The notes under the pieces: model-generated
Told to the model about the DNA's origin: nothing
Databases searched by the model: none
The model's input: the letters and a program-made list of their open reading frames with translations, nothing else
Shown here: piece after piece, positions 1-9,303 of the stretch
How positions within the stretch are numbered: the stretch's first letter is position 1
How the letters are laid out: every line of letters begins with the position of its first letter
Program-made: the position numbers and the translations under genes
Origin: an uncultured Muribaculaceae bacterium
Lineage (GTDB): Bacteria > Bacteroidota > Bacteroidia > Bacteroidales > Muribaculaceae
Reading direction: 5' to 3'
NCBI GenBank assembly: GCA_910586895.1
Contig: CAJUIW010000022.1
Coordinates: 1-28,406 of the forward strand
DNA length: 28,406 nucleotides

Positions 1-439
1 TGTGGTGCGTGATTTAAATCACGTCTTGGATGATGACAGAATAATCCGGTTGCTTACAGGCTCCCGTCCGGTTATTATTTTCCTTTCAGGTGATTATTGG
101 CGCATGTGGGGGCGTGACATTTGTCGCGTTTATGCGTCCGTGGGTAGTTATGCATATCTGATAAATAGATCGGCAGCTCAGATTGTTCTGAACTCTTTGA
201 AGCCTTTTAATGTGGCTGATGATTGGGACTATTACAAGGAATTAGGCATAAGGCTTTATGCAGTCCATCCTTATGCTGTAGATGCCAACCTTGAGGATTT
301 ACCATCTGATATTGACCAACAACATTGGGGCTATCTTACGAAAGACATGAGCATTCGCCACGTTATCAGGGGATACTGGACAGGCCTGGTTAAGAGAGCG
401 CTCGTCATGGCAGGTAGATTTGAATCTAAAAAACGTTGA
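1..439 (+). CDS. Glycosyltransferase family 25 protein, 3' part
   Basis: The gene is open at the left edge of the window, so its start and N-terminal half are missing; the frame begins at base 2 and 145 residues are visible. The stretch AYLINRSAAQIVL (about residues 51-63), followed by a conserved-type Asp-rich VADDWDYY segment, is the C-terminal signature of GT25 enzymes (LPS/capsule beta-glycosyltransferases of the LgtB/LgtF type). It would add a sugar to the lipid-linked repeat unit on the cytoplasmic face of the membrane. It ends only 4 bases before the next gene and appears to be in the same operon. Acceptor and sugar cannot be read from the sequence. The family call is fairly good; the specific function is unknown. 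Confidence 0.7.
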   Translation, partial: VVRDLNHVLDDDRIIRLLTGSRPVIIFLSGDYWRMWGRDICRVYASVGSYAYLINRSAAQIVLNSLKPFNVADDWDYYKELGIRLYAVHPYAVDANLEDLPSDIDQQHWGYLTKDMSIRHVIRGYWTGLVKRALVMAGRFESKKR

Positions 440-443
440 ATCA

Positions 444-1421
444 ATGAATAGACGTACTATCCGTATTGGCTTTGTTGATTTTTGGGGTGATTTTAACTGT
501 AATAACAATCATTTTGTCAAGGCTCTTGAATCAAAGTACGATCTCATAATCGACAATCGTTCTCCAGAATATCTTTTTGTCGGTACGTTTGGCTGTCGGC
601 ATCTTGACTACAACTGTCCCAAAATATATTTTACGGGAGAAAATCTGGTTCCTGATTTCAATTTGTTCGATTATGCTATAGGTTTTGATTTCTTAGATTT
701 CGGTGACCGTTATTTGCGTCTACCTCTATATCTTCTACGACCAAACTTCAAAGAGCTGTTCATTGAGCAGACAATTAATGATACAGAGGTACTCCACCGT
801 GGATTTTGCAGTATGGTCGTATCAAATATGCGACTTTCATCACCAATTAGAAAAAAGTTTTTTGATAGCCTGTCAAGTTATAGAGACATTTCCTCCGGCG
901 GACGGATGTGGAATAATGTAGGAGGTCCTGTGGCTGATAAATCTGAGTTTCTGAGAAATTATAAATTTAATATTGCTTTCGAGAATAGTGCTTCGGTTGG
1001 TTATACAACTGAGAAAATTCTCGATGCGTTCACTTCTCAGACAATACCCATTTATTGGGGAAATCCTAATATAGAGCGAGACTTCAATCCCGAAGCGTTT
1101 GTATGTGTACGTGATGACAATGATATCGATCGAGCAGTAGAGGAAATCATTCATTTGGATTGCGATGATGATGCATATTTGAGTATGCTTGCTAAGCCTA
1201 AAATTTCAAATCCGAAATCACTTGACTGGTTTGAAATTTTAGTCGATTTTCTCACCAATATTGTAGAGAAGCCATATAAGGAAGCTCGTTATACGTCAGA
1301 CTTTGGGATGCAACTCATGCATCGGCGTCATGTTCATTTAGTGGGAAAGATAGCATACGATTGGAAAGGAGATCGGATTTTTTCGTTTGTAAAACAATTG
1401 AAAGAACGTCTGAGACTATGA
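444..1421 (+). CDS. GT10 alpha-1,3/4-fucosyltransferase-like protein
   Basis: This 325-residue protein has the GT10 (FucT) hallmarks: FTGEN at residues 63-67, YKFNIAFENS at 173-182, GYTTEKI at 186-192 and PIYWGNP at 202-208. In this family these segments form the GDP-fucose binding and catalytic region. It would transfer fucose, or a related GDP-sugar, onto the exopolysaccharide repeat unit in the cytoplasm. The ATG at 444 is preferred over an upstream in-frame TTG at 420 because it lies just after the previous stop and the family fold starts directly with RIGFVDFWG. The stop overlaps the next start by 4 bases (ATGA), indicating translational coupling. Known GT10 members make Lewis-type fucosylated glycans; whether that is the case here is inference. 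Confidence 0.85.
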   Translation: MNRRTIRIGFVDFWGDFNCNNNHFVKALESKYDLIIDNRSPEYLFVGTFGCRHLDYNCPKIYFTGENLVPDFNLFDYAIGFDFLDFGDRYLRLPLYLLRPNFKELFIEQTINDTEVLHRGFCSMVVSNMRLSSPIRKKFFDSLSSYRDISSGGRMWNNVGGPVADKSEFLRNYKFNIAFENSASVGYTTEKILDAFTSQTIPIYWGNPNIERDFNPEAFVCVRDDNDIDRAVEEIIHLDCDDDAYLSMLAKPKISNPKSLDWFEILVDFLTNIVEKPYKEARYTSDFGMQLMHRRHVHLVGKIAYDWKGDRIFSFVKQLKERLRL

Positions 1422-2395
1422 GATTCAGTTTGATTATACCGATTTTTAAGGTAGAGAAATTCATTAGGCGATGTGCTCTTTCAATTATCGGCCAGAAATT
1501 TACCGATTTTGAAGCTATTTTTGTCGATGACGCTAGTCCTGACGCGAGCATTGAGATCTTGCAAAGGGTTCTCGACGAGCATCCGGAATTTAAAAACTAC
1601 AGAATATTACGTCATGATAGTAATAAAGGCCTTCCTGCTGCACGTAACACCGGACTAGCGCAGGCTAAAGGTGAATATGTGGTTCATATCGACAGTGATG
1701 ACTTCATTGACGTTGATATGCTATTTGAGTATGACAAAAATATTTGCAAGACTGGAGCCGACATTCTATGGTGTGATTTTTATTTGACAGAGGAAATCTC
1801 AGAACGACTTATGCGTCAGCCTGATTATTCTACGGCAACTGATGCTCTTAAAGCGATTTTAGGAGGAAGAATGAAATATAATGTCTGGAACAAGGCAATA
1901 CGCAGAAGACTTTATTATGACAATGAAATTTGGTTTCCTGAAGGTCATAGCATGGGAGAAGATATGACAGTAATTAAACTTTTCGCCTACGCCTCTACGG
2001 TAGCTCATGTCGCCAGACCACTTTATCACTATGTAAGATTAAATGTTAATGCAATTAGTTTGGAATATTCACCACGTAATGTTGCTGATATCAAGCATAA
2101 TGTAAATGATATATCCAATTTTTTTAGGCATGATGAACGTAAAGAATTTACTGGTTTCATAAATTACTTTAAGCTTAGTGTCAAATTGCCATTCTTGGTT
2201 AATTGCAACCGTCAAAGTTATCATCTTTGGCATTCGACGTTTACTGAAGCTAATGGTTTTATAGTATGTAATCCTTATATAGGTCTGAATGCTAAGATTA
2301 TACAATTGTTGGCAAAAAACAGATTTTATTTAGGTTTGTGTCTATACAACTTCCTGATATATAAGTTGATCTATCGATTGAAATTTAGACATTAG
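1418..2395 (+). CDS. GT2 family glycosyltransferase
   Basis: A 325-residue GT-A fold enzyme. The N-terminus SLIIPIFKVEKFI, the nucleotide-binding VDDASPD (36-42), GLPAARNTGL (71-80) and the metal-binding HIDSDDFID (90-98) are the standard GT2 motifs. It would add one sugar of the exopolysaccharide repeat unit in the cytoplasm. I chose the ATG at 1418, which overlaps the stop of the GT10 gene in an ATGA arrangement; longer frames start inside that gene and add no recognisable sequence. The C-terminal 120 residues are less conserved and Asn/Tyr/Leu rich. Donor and linkage cannot be predicted. Confidence 0.88.
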   Translation: MRFSLIIPIFKVEKFIRRCALSIIGQKFTDFEAIFVDDASPDASIEILQRVLDEHPEFKNYRILRHDSNKGLPAARNTGLAQAKGEYVVHIDSDDFIDVDMLFEYDKNICKTGADILWCDFYLTEEISERLMRQPDYSTATDALKAILGGRMKYNVWNKAIRRRLYYDNEIWFPEGHSMGEDMTVIKLFAYASTVAHVARPLYHYVRLNVNAISLEYSPRNVADIKHNVNDISNFFRHDERKEFTGFINYFKLSVKLPFLVNCNRQSYHLWHSTFTEANGFIVCNPYIGLNAKIIQLLAKNRFYLGLCLYNFLIYKLIYRLKFRH

Positions 2396-2402
2396 TGTAA
2401 AC

Positions 2403-3686
2403 ATGTTGCGTTTTATACTTATTATTCTATGTGGAATGATAACAAGTTGTTATTATTTCCCGCTAATTCTAAGGTCGCATTTATGGTTTAACACCAAGAC
2501 TATTATGGGTGCGATTGGATTAGGCCTGATTCTCTATGACTTGTCTAAAGACCGGTTAGCAATTAATATGCGCACGTATCTGAGACTTATACTATATGCT
2601 CTGGTGGTATCGTTTGTGGGTTACGTGTCAATAACACTCAATAATACCCCTGATAATGTCTATGCTACTTATATATCATCGATGGCTGTATGGCTATGTG
2701 CTGCTTATGTTGCAGTGTCTGTAATAAAAGCCGTTCACCATCAACTTACATTCCAACTAATAGCAAACTATATAATTGGGGTATGTGTATTCCAATGTGT
2801 AATGACTCTGTGCATAGAATACATTCCTGTGGTGAAGGCTCAGGTCGACAGTATTTTTTTCATGGATCAGGTGTTCCTTGAAAACGTAAACCGTCTTTAT
2901 GGTCTCGGGGCTTTTCTAGATACTGCTGGCATTCGCTATTCTGTGGCGCTTGTTCTGGCTGCCTATTTGATGTTGGAGTATTCAAGAAAGGGAAGTGGGC
3001 AATTATTGACGTGGGTTTATGTATTGTCGTTTATCATGATAGGTTTTGTAGGGAATATGGTTGCAAGAACAACGCTTGTCGGGGTTGTAATTGGACTACT
3101 ATTGCTGTTGACGTGTAATTTGTTTATCAAGAGAGAAACAAATATTTCCTTACGGCGTATTTTGAGAGCATTTGTCCTTTCTGCTGTCGTGGCAGTACCT
3201 TTCATTGTTCACTATTACAATAGTAATGTAGAATTCAAGAATCAGATGGAATTCGGATTCGAAGGATTCTTCAATCTTTTCAATGACGGCCAATGGGAGG
3301 TGGGGTCGAATGTACAGCTCAAAAGAATGGTGGTTTGGCCAGAGTCATTAAAAACGTGGATTATTGGAGATGGATACTTTAATAATCCGGATGCTGTAGA
3401 CCCCTATTATATAGGTGAATATGTCGGCGGTTACTATAAGGGTACTGATATAGGATATTTGCGTTTTATATTCTATTTCGGAGTGATTGGATTATTGGCA
3501 TTCTCCATATTTATCATAAAAGCTGGTGAACTTTGTATGAAGACATGGCCTGGGCGAAACTTGGTGTTCACACTTATAATAGTTGTCAATTTCATTGTTT
3601 GGCTTAAGGTTTCTACTGATTTATTTTTAGTTTTTGCCCTTTTTCTTGCGATGCCACCGACTTTACCTGAGGAAAAATGCAATTAG
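2403..3686 (+). CDS. O-antigen/EPS polymerase (Wzy-like) membrane protein
   Basis: A 427-residue, very hydrophobic protein with roughly ten to twelve predicted membrane segments along its length (for example about residues 4-21, 60-80 and 100-140) and a long polar loop around residues 240-335 with EFGFEGFFNLFNDGQWEVGSN and GDGYFNNPDAVDPYY. This arrangement, together with its place among glycosyltransferases, fits a Wzy-type polymerase that joins repeat units on the periplasmic side. Wzy proteins are poorly conserved, so the call rests on topology and context. No other gene in the visible part of the locus fits this role, and no Wzx flippase is visible, so that gene presumably lies upstream. 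It starts 7 bases after the GT2 gene and ends in TAG. Confidence 0.65.
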   Translation: MLRFILIILCGMITSCYYFPLILRSHLWFNTKTIMGAIGLGLILYDLSKDRLAINMRTYLRLILYALVVSFVGYVSITLNNTPDNVYATYISSMAVWLCAAYVAVSVIKAVHHQLTFQLIANYIIGVCVFQCVMTLCIEYIPVVKAQVDSIFFMDQVFLENVNRLYGLGAFLDTAGIRYSVALVLAAYLMLEYSRKGSGQLLTWVYVLSFIMIGFVGNMVARTTLVGVVIGLLLLLTCNLFIKRETNISLRRILRAFVLSAVVAVPFIVHYYNSNVEFKNQMEFGFEGFFNLFNDGQWEVGSNVQLKRMVVWPESLKTWIIGDGYFNNPDAVDPYYIGEYVGGYYKGTDIGYLRFIFYFGVIGLLAFSIFIIKAGELCMKTWPGRNLVFTLIIVVNFIVWLKVSTDLFLVFALFLAMPPTLPEEKCN

Positions 3687-3706
3687 AGTTTTATAACTGA
3701 ATTATC

Positions 3707-4834
3707 ATGCATATAGCATATTGCATAGCGGGTACACGCCATTCGGGTGGGATGGAACGGGTGTTGGCCAATAAGGCCAATTGGCTTGTCGGGCATGGAC
3801 ATAAGGTTACGGTGATTACTACTGACCAATGTGGTGAACCTTCATTTTTTGAGATGAACAGCCAGATTGCCCACTATGATCTTGGCATCAATTATGAGGC
3901 TAATAACGGAGGAGCTTTATTTAATAAAATTGCGAATTACCCAATCAAGCAATTCAAGCATAAGCGTAAGTTACGTAATCTGCTGATGAATTTGAATGCC
4001 GATGTGGTAATCTCAATGGGTTGTAATGAAGTCGGACTGCTTCCCGGAATTAATGACGGTAGTAAAAAAGTATTGGAGATTCATTTCTCGCGATTCAAGC
4101 GTCTTCAGTATAATCGGCGTGGCCTATGGCGTGTAATTGACATGTACCGTCATTGGCAAGATAAAAAAATCGCGTCCCGTTATGATAATTTTGTCGTGCT
4201 TACAGAAGAAGATTTGCAATTGTGGGGAACGGATATGAAGAATATCAGTGTGATCCCGAATGCGCATCCTTTCAGACTCGAAGTTCCGTCGTCATGTAAG
4301 TCGCGCACAGTGCTTGCTGTTGGCAGATTCACCTATCAGAAAGGCTTTGACCGGCTACTCGGGGCTTGGAACAGATTGGTCGCCTCTCATCCGGAATGGA
4401 AACTGAGGATTGTCGGGGATGGCGAATTAAAAAATGATTACATTGAACTGATCAAAAGATATGGTATCGCTGATTCGGTAACACTCGTAGATACTTGCCG
4501 GGACATAAAGTCGGAGTATTACAACGCGTCGGTTTACGCCATGACTTCCCATTATGAAGGACTTCCGATGGCATTGCTTGAAGCGCAGGCTTCGGGCCTG
4601 CCGATTGTGAGTTTTGCTTGTCAGTGTGGCCCCAGGGATGTGGTGATGGATGGGTTTAACGGATTTCTTGTCGATGATGGCGATGTCACAGCATTTGTTG
4701 ATAAGTTAGGATTACTCATGGCTGATGATGAGCTTCGTATGAAATTTGGAGAAGCAGCATATTTAAGTTCTTTGAAATATTCAACTGATGCCATAATGAA
4801 CAGATGGCTCTGCTTGTTTTCGTCAACAATATGA
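3707..4834 (+). CDS. GT4 family glycosyltransferase
   Basis: A 375-residue GT-B enzyme. Near the N-terminus is HSGGMERV (12-19), the usual glycine-rich acceptor loop. The C-terminal donor domain has AVGRFTYQKGFDRLL (204-218), IVGDGEL (235-241) and the E-x7-E motif in EGLPMALLEA (284-293), followed by GLPIVSF. These are diagnostic for retaining GT4 enzymes such as those that build LPS and exopolysaccharide. It should act at the cytoplasmic membrane surface on the lipid-linked repeat unit. The ATG at 3707 follows the polymerase stop by 20 bases and the next gene starts 7 bases downstream. The sugar is unknown. Confidence 0.88.
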   Translation: MHIAYCIAGTRHSGGMERVLANKANWLVGHGHKVTVITTDQCGEPSFFEMNSQIAHYDLGINYEANNGGALFNKIANYPIKQFKHKRKLRNLLMNLNADVVISMGCNEVGLLPGINDGSKKVLEIHFSRFKRLQYNRRGLWRVIDMYRHWQDKKIASRYDNFVVLTEEDLQLWGTDMKNISVIPNAHPFRLEVPSSCKSRTVLAVGRFTYQKGFDRLLGAWNRLVASHPEWKLRIVGDGELKNDYIELIKRYGIADSVTLVDTCRDIKSEYYNASVYAMTSHYEGLPMALLEAQASGLPIVSFACQCGPRDVVMDGFNGFLVDDGDVTAFVDKLGLLMADDELRMKFGEAAYLSSLKYSTDAIMNRWLCLFSSTI

Positions 4835-4841
4835 TAAAAAA

Positions 4842-5951
4842 ATGGCTGTCAAGACAATAGTTGTATCTGCTGTTAATATCCGCCGTGGAGGAACTCTCAA
4901 GATCCTTCGGGATTGCCTGTCATATTTGTCAACTATGGCAACGGACTCCAACTTCCGGATAGTTGCTATAGTACACAATAAAGAACTCGTGAAATTTGAT
5001 GGAATCGAGTACATAGAAATGCCGGCTATAATCAAAAATTGGGGAAAAAGACTATGGTGCGAGTATGTGACCATGCATAAAATCTCCAAGGAGTTATTTC
5101 CGGTAGATCTGTGGCTTTCGTTACACGATACGACCCCACGGGTATTAGCAAGAAAACAGGCAATGTATTGTCAAACGTCGTTCCCTTTTCTTAAGCTTAG
5201 ATGGCGTGACATAATCTTTGATTATAAAATTGTCCTTTTCGGTCTTTTTACATATTTCGCCTATAGGATTAATATTTATCGCAATAACCATATTATCGTA
5301 CAGGCTGATTGGTTAAAGCAGAAATTCAGCAGGATGTTAAATGTCGATCCGGAGGTCTTTATAGTAGCTCCTCCTCAGGAGTCAGATAAGATATGGCCTG
5401 AAAAAAAGATGGATAAGGACACGTATGACTTCCTTTATGTAAGTATAGCTGACTGCCACAAGAATATTGAGGAGATATGCCGGGCTGCGGAAATTCTTGA
5501 AAAAGAAGTCGGGAAAGATAAATTTAATGTATATCTCACGATTGATGGGACAGAGAACCGATATTCCAGATGGATATATCGTACCTGGGGGCATGTCGAT
5601 AGCATTAGATTTCTCGGATATCTTACCCGTCAGGAAGTTGATGACCATTATGCGAATGCGGAATGTGTGATATTTCCTTCAAGAATTGAAACTTGGGGGC
5701 TGCCCATTTCCGAATTCCGTTCAACAAGAAAACCGATGTTGCTGGCAAATTTACCATATGCCCACGAAGCTTCAATCGGGTGTGATAAAGTAGCTTTTTT
5801 CAATCCGGAGGATCCTGATGAGCTTGCCGGACTTATGAAGCAACTGTTGATGAACGATGAATCATCATTGCATCCGGTTGTTGGTCACAGTCAGTGTAAT
5901 GATACAAAGGTTTATGGTTGGGACGAGCTATTCGAATGCCTGTTGAAATAA
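4842..5951 (+). CDS. GT4-like glycosyltransferase
   Basis: A 369-residue GT-B type enzyme. RRGGTLKIL (14-22) is the N-terminal glycine-rich loop. The C-terminal domain has LYVSIADCHKNIE (198-210), SIRFLGYLTRQEV (254-266) and SRIETWGLPISEF (280-292), the GT4 E-x7-E segment. It probably adds one sugar to the exopolysaccharide unit. A longer hydrophobic patch at about 124-142 may help membrane docking. A 102-base gap to the next gene contains a 29-codon reading frame (5936-6025) that overlaps this gene's end and may be a remnant of a glycosyltransferase C-terminus. Confidence 0.82.
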   Translation: MAVKTIVVSAVNIRRGGTLKILRDCLSYLSTMATDSNFRIVAIVHNKELVKFDGIEYIEMPAIIKNWGKRLWCEYVTMHKISKELFPVDLWLSLHDTTPRVLARKQAMYCQTSFPFLKLRWRDIIFDYKIVLFGLFTYFAYRINIYRNNHIIVQADWLKQKFSRMLNVDPEVFIVAPPQESDKIWPEKKMDKDTYDFLYVSIADCHKNIEEICRAAEILEKEVGKDKFNVYLTIDGTENRYSRWIYRTWGHVDSIRFLGYLTRQEVDDHYANAECVIFPSRIETWGLPISEFRSTRKPMLLANLPYAHEASIGCDKVAFFNPEDPDELAGLMKQLLMNDESSLHPVVGHSQCNDTKVYGWDELFECLLK

Positions 5952-6053
5952 CTGAAGCGAATTTTGATAAGCGGGACAGATACGCTGATTATATAAACTT
6001 GTATCACGATATTCTGAAATTTTGAAAATAATCACTAATACATTCCTTATCTT

Positions 6054-7172
6054 ATGAGAATACTGCAATTAGGGAAATTCTATCCTATCAGGGGTGGCGT
6101 GGAAAAGGTGATGTACGATCTGATGATTGGCCTTTCCGAAAAGGGAGTGGAGTGTGATATGATGTGTGCCGAAACTTCCGGAAAAGGATCTGTACATAAA
6201 TTGGACACCGGTGCAAGGATCCACACTTTTCATACCTGGGTAAAGGTGGCATCGACCACAATAGCCCCCTCGATGATAGATGCACTTCGTGATGAGGCAG
6301 ATAAATATGACCTGATTCACGTGCATCATCCTGACCCAATGGCGGCTCTCGCTCTTATGGCTTCCGGCTACAAGGGGCCGGTTGTACTCCATTGGCATTC
6401 TGATATTTTGAAGAATAAGGCTTTTCTCAAATTATACAGCGGGATTCAGCAGTGGCTTCTGAGACGGGCTGACACTATTGTCACCACAAGTCCTGTCCTG
6501 ATGCAGACTTCCGAGGCTCTGAATCCATATCTTGATAAAACCATCTGCATACCCATCGGGATAGAGGGCCTGAAGGCCGATCCTGCGGGTGGCATGATTC
6601 TGCGGGATAAATATGGATACGGGAAGATAATCTTTTCTCTTGGACGACTGGTGCCTTATAAAGGCTTCAAGTATCTGGTGAAAGCCGCCAAATATCTGCC
6701 GGATGATTATGTCGTGTTAATCGGTGGAGAAGGTCCTCTGCTGGAAGAACTTGAATCGTTGCGTGATTCGCTTGGAGTAAAAGACAAAGTATTCTTCTGC
6801 GGACAGATACCGGATGAGGATCTTCCGGCTTATTACACAGCATGTGACATTTTCTGTCTGCCATCGGTGATGAAGACGGAGGCATTCGGTATTGTTCAGA
6901 TTGAAGCCATGTCGTTGGGCAAACCTGTTGTCGCCACGAAGATACCAGGCTCCGGCACCGCATGGGTCAACGAAAACGGAACCAGCGGTATAAACGTCGA
7001 ACCATGTGACACCTGGGAACTTGCAAAGGCGTTATATACCATCGGTGGGAATATTCACAAATACGAGATGTTTAGCAATGGGGCCAAAAAGCGGTTCGAC
7101 ACCGAATTCAAAATTGACCTTATGATAGACAGATTTCTTGCTTTATACACCAATTTAGTTAATAAACCTTAG
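6054..7172 (+). CDS. GT4 family glycosyltransferase
   Basis: A 372-residue GT-B enzyme with clear GT4 motifs: FYPIRGGVEKV (9-19), HVHHPDPM (89-96), SLGRLVPYKGF (195-205), GGEGPLL (224-230) and KTEAFGIVQIEAM (274-286), where E276 and E284 form the E-x7-E pair. It resembles mannosyl- and galactosyltransferases of capsule and colanic-acid type pathways, but the donor is not predictable. It lies immediately before the initiating sugar transferase (9-base gap). Base composition is somewhat less AT-rich than in the genes to its left. Confidence 0.88.
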   Translation: MRILQLGKFYPIRGGVEKVMYDLMIGLSEKGVECDMMCAETSGKGSVHKLDTGARIHTFHTWVKVASTTIAPSMIDALRDEADKYDLIHVHHPDPMAALALMASGYKGPVVLHWHSDILKNKAFLKLYSGIQQWLLRRADTIVTTSPVLMQTSEALNPYLDKTICIPIGIEGLKADPAGGMILRDKYGYGKIIFSLGRLVPYKGFKYLVKAAKYLPDDYVVLIGGEGPLLEELESLRDSLGVKDKVFFCGQIPDEDLPAYYTACDIFCLPSVMKTEAFGIVQIEAMSLGKPVVATKIPGSGTAWVNENGTSGINVEPCDTWELAKALYTIGGNIHKYEMFSNGAKKRFDTEFKIDLMIDRFLALYTNLVNKP

Positions 7173-7181
7173 TCAGTAACA

Positions 7182-7868
7182 ATGGACTACTTTGAAACAA
7201 CAGATTTTTCGGATGATTCTCTTGCGTTGGAAAGCGCAATCAAAGATTATCAGGACGATTCTGAGAAAAACACTACTATTTCTTTGGGCGACCAACTTAA
7301 ACGTGGTTTTGATTTTTTTGCATCATTGATAGCATTCATCGTGTTTTTGTTGCCCGGACTTGTCATCGCTCTGCTCATTTTCATGGAGGATGGGAAGAAT
7401 CCGCTATTCCGACAAAAGAGAGTCGGTAAAGATGGCCGATCTTTCACTCTGCTGAAATTTCGGTCGATGCGCATGGATTCAGAAGATAACGGCATTCCCG
7501 CTTTATGTTCCGAGCACGATGACCGTCTTACAAAGGTAGGAGCATTCATCAGGCGTCATCATCTCGACGAGCTGCCACAGATACTGAATGTGATTGCCGG
7601 AGATATGAGTTTTGTCGGCTATCGTCCGGAACGTGCCTATTTCATAAAAAAGATTATGGAGCATGATGAGCGTTACGCACGGTTGTTTGCCATTCGTCCC
7701 GGACTGTTTTCAGAAGCGACTCTATACAACGGTTATACCGATACGATGGAGAAGATGCTGACCCGTCTGGAGATGGACCTCGATTACCTTCGTCGTAGAT
7801 CTCTGTGGTTAGACATAACTATAATCTACAAGACAACAATATCAATCATAACAGGCAAGAAATTTTGA
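7182..7868 (+). CDS. Undecaprenyl-phosphate sugar phosphotransferase (monotopic phosphoglycosyl transferase)
   Basis: A 228-residue member of the bacterial sugar transferase family (PF02397). After a polar leader of about 38 residues come KRGFDFFASLI (40-50) and the re-entrant membrane helix (46-67), then FRQKRVGKDGRSF (76-88), LLKFRSM (90-96), RRHHLDELPQILNVIAGDMSFVG (124-146) and the YRPE segment (147-150). The Asp-Glu pair of the DELPQ motif is the catalytic dyad in this family. It transfers a sugar-1-phosphate to undecaprenyl phosphate and so starts the repeat unit. There is no large N-terminal membrane domain, so it is of the short PglC type rather than WbaP/WcaJ type. The next gene starts one base after its stop, which couples glycan initiation to the PqqD-like gene. 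Confidence 0.9.
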   Translation: MDYFETTDFSDDSLALESAIKDYQDDSEKNTTISLGDQLKRGFDFFASLIAFIVFLLPGLVIALLIFMEDGKNPLFRQKRVGKDGRSFTLLKFRSMRMDSEDNGIPALCSEHDDRLTKVGAFIRRHHLDELPQILNVIAGDMSFVGYRPERAYFIKKIMEHDERYARLFAIRPGLFSEATLYNGYTDTMEKMLTRLEMDLDYLRRRSLWLDITIIYKTTISIITGKKF

Positions 7869-7869
7869 A

Positions 7870-8136
7870 ATGAGGTTAAATCCAGACTACAGACTTCACA
7901 AACTTGGACGGCACTATATGATTGTTGATAGATGCGAGGACAACACCAATTTTGCCAACATATATTCGCTTAGCGAAGTTGCCGGTAAACTTTGGATTGA
8001 TGTGATGGATAAAGACTTTACGGCCGATGACCTTGTAGATATACTATGCCGGGACTATGAGGTTGACCGTATCCGGGCAGCTGCCGATATAAAGATTCTG
8101 ATACAGAAATGGGTTGATGCCGGATTCATCATTTAG
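7870..8136 (+). CDS. PqqD-like peptide-binding (RRE-type) protein
   Basis: An 88-residue protein with the PqqD family pattern: an N-terminal beta segment (PDYRLHKLGRHYMIVD), a NIYSLSEVAGKLW segment where the family has its helix entry, then DFTADDLVDILCRDYEV and a closing helix ending in WVDAGFII. PqqD-type proteins bind the leader part of a precursor peptide and present it to modifying enzymes. The gene is directly after the sugar transferase and before the nucleotidyltransferase and kinase genes, a set found together in RiPP clusters. Two leader-like peptides encoded downstream (13455 and 18046) are the obvious candidate ligands, which is an inference. Ends in TAG. Confidence 0.82.
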   Translation: MRLNPDYRLHKLGRHYMIVDRCEDNTNFANIYSLSEVAGKLWIDVMDKDFTADDLVDILCRDYEVDRIRAAADIKILIQKWVDAGFII

Positions 8137-8172
8137 TGAATCCGATTAAACTTAACTTCAACGATAATCCTA

Positions 8173-9294
8173 ATGCCAGATTCAAATCCGACATACAAAC
8201 ACTTGCTGCGTCTTTTGCGGTTCAGTCTTTATGAGCCGCAGGGGAGTGGTTGTACCCTTGGCATGTCGCTTTCCGAACGTCAGTGGTACAAGATGCTTGA
8301 TGAGGCAGAGAAGCAGACGGTAACGGGTATAGTGTTTCCCGCAATATCATGTCTGCCTGATGAGGAGATGCCGTCGGTATCAGTTCTGGCTACATGGCTT
8401 GCCATGGCCAACCGGTATTCCAGCCGTTATCATGCCATGACGGGAGTCCTTTCCGGACTTTTCCAAACTTTTGAGGCCAATGGTTTGCATCCGGTGCTTC
8501 AGAAAGGCCATGCAGCTTCACGATTCTATTCAGCTCCCGAGCTCAGAGCCAGTGGCGACATCGATCTATGGTTCCCCGGTGAGGAGCTGGAGGCGGCCGA
8601 TGCTCTCATCCGGGGGTTGGGGCACAAGGTGATCCACACTCCTGACAACGGCAGCTGCTACATTGCCGGTTCCATAGAGGTGGAGCATCATTCTATGCTT
8701 ATAGAGGTGCACAATCCTTTCCGTACCGGACTCATACGTGAGCTGTGCGGTTCATACCCCCACCGTCAGGTGGAGCTGTCGTCCGGAGTGGCCGTGACTG
8801 TTCCCTCTCCTATGATAGAGCTGTTGATGATGAATGTCCACATACTCAAGCATTGCCTGGGTATCGGCATCGGAATGCGTCAGTTCTGTGACTACGCTAT
8901 GGCCTGGCGCGGTCTTACCGGTGCGGGGGCTGACGCTGTTGATGCCGATCTCTATTTCGAAATGTGCAGCAAACTTGGGATTATGAAATGGACACGCGTC
9001 CTTCATGGTTTTGTCAACCGGTATCTCCCGATGCCTGATGGCACTGCTGCAGTAGCTGAAATCGGCGGTACGTCCGATGATGTGGCCATCGAAAGGATTT
9101 ACAATCTTGTATGCGAGGGTGGAAACTTCGGAAAGTTCAACTCTTCACGCCGCTCCACCCGTAGCATGAACATGGTACAGCGTAAATTCTATACCATGTC
9201 GGCATTCATCAACAACCGTTCGTATGTATCACGGCTTGTCCCGTTCGAGGCGTTCTGGACATTCAGCCGTCTGTTGCTCGGACAGATACATTGA
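8173..9294 (+). CDS. Nucleotidyltransferase family protein (PF14907-like)
   Basis: A 373-residue protein of the uncharacterised NTP_transf_5 type. The key region is LQKGHAASRFYS (109-120) followed by LRASGDIDLWFP (124-135), in which the G-D-I-D element supplies the metal-binding acidic residues of the nucleotidyltransferase fold, and IEVHN (177-181). The family often occurs beside PqqD-like and HPr-kinase-like genes in peptide and exopolysaccharide clusters, and its substrate is not established. Here it may nucleotidylate a peptide or another small acceptor. From this gene on the DNA is visibly more GC-rich than the glycosyltransferase block. The start at 8173 gives a 36-base gap after the PqqD-like gene. 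Confidence 0.78.
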   Translation: MPDSNPTYKHLLRLLRFSLYEPQGSGCTLGMSLSERQWYKMLDEAEKQTVTGIVFPAISCLPDEEMPSVSVLATWLAMANRYSSRYHAMTGVLSGLFQTFEANGLHPVLQKGHAASRFYSAPELRASGDIDLWFPGEELEAADALIRGLGHKVIHTPDNGSCYIAGSIEVEHHSMLIEVHNPFRTGLIRELCGSYPHRQVELSSGVAVTVPSPMIELLMMNVHILKHCLGIGIGMRQFCDYAMAWRGLTGAGADAVDADLYFEMCSKLGIMKWTRVLHGFVNRYLPMPDGTAAVAEIGGTSDDVAIERIYNLVCEGGNFGKFNSSRRSTRSMNMVQRKFYTMSAFINNRSYVSRLVPFEAFWTFSRLLLGQIH

Positions 9295-9303
9295 TTTGAA
9301 AAA

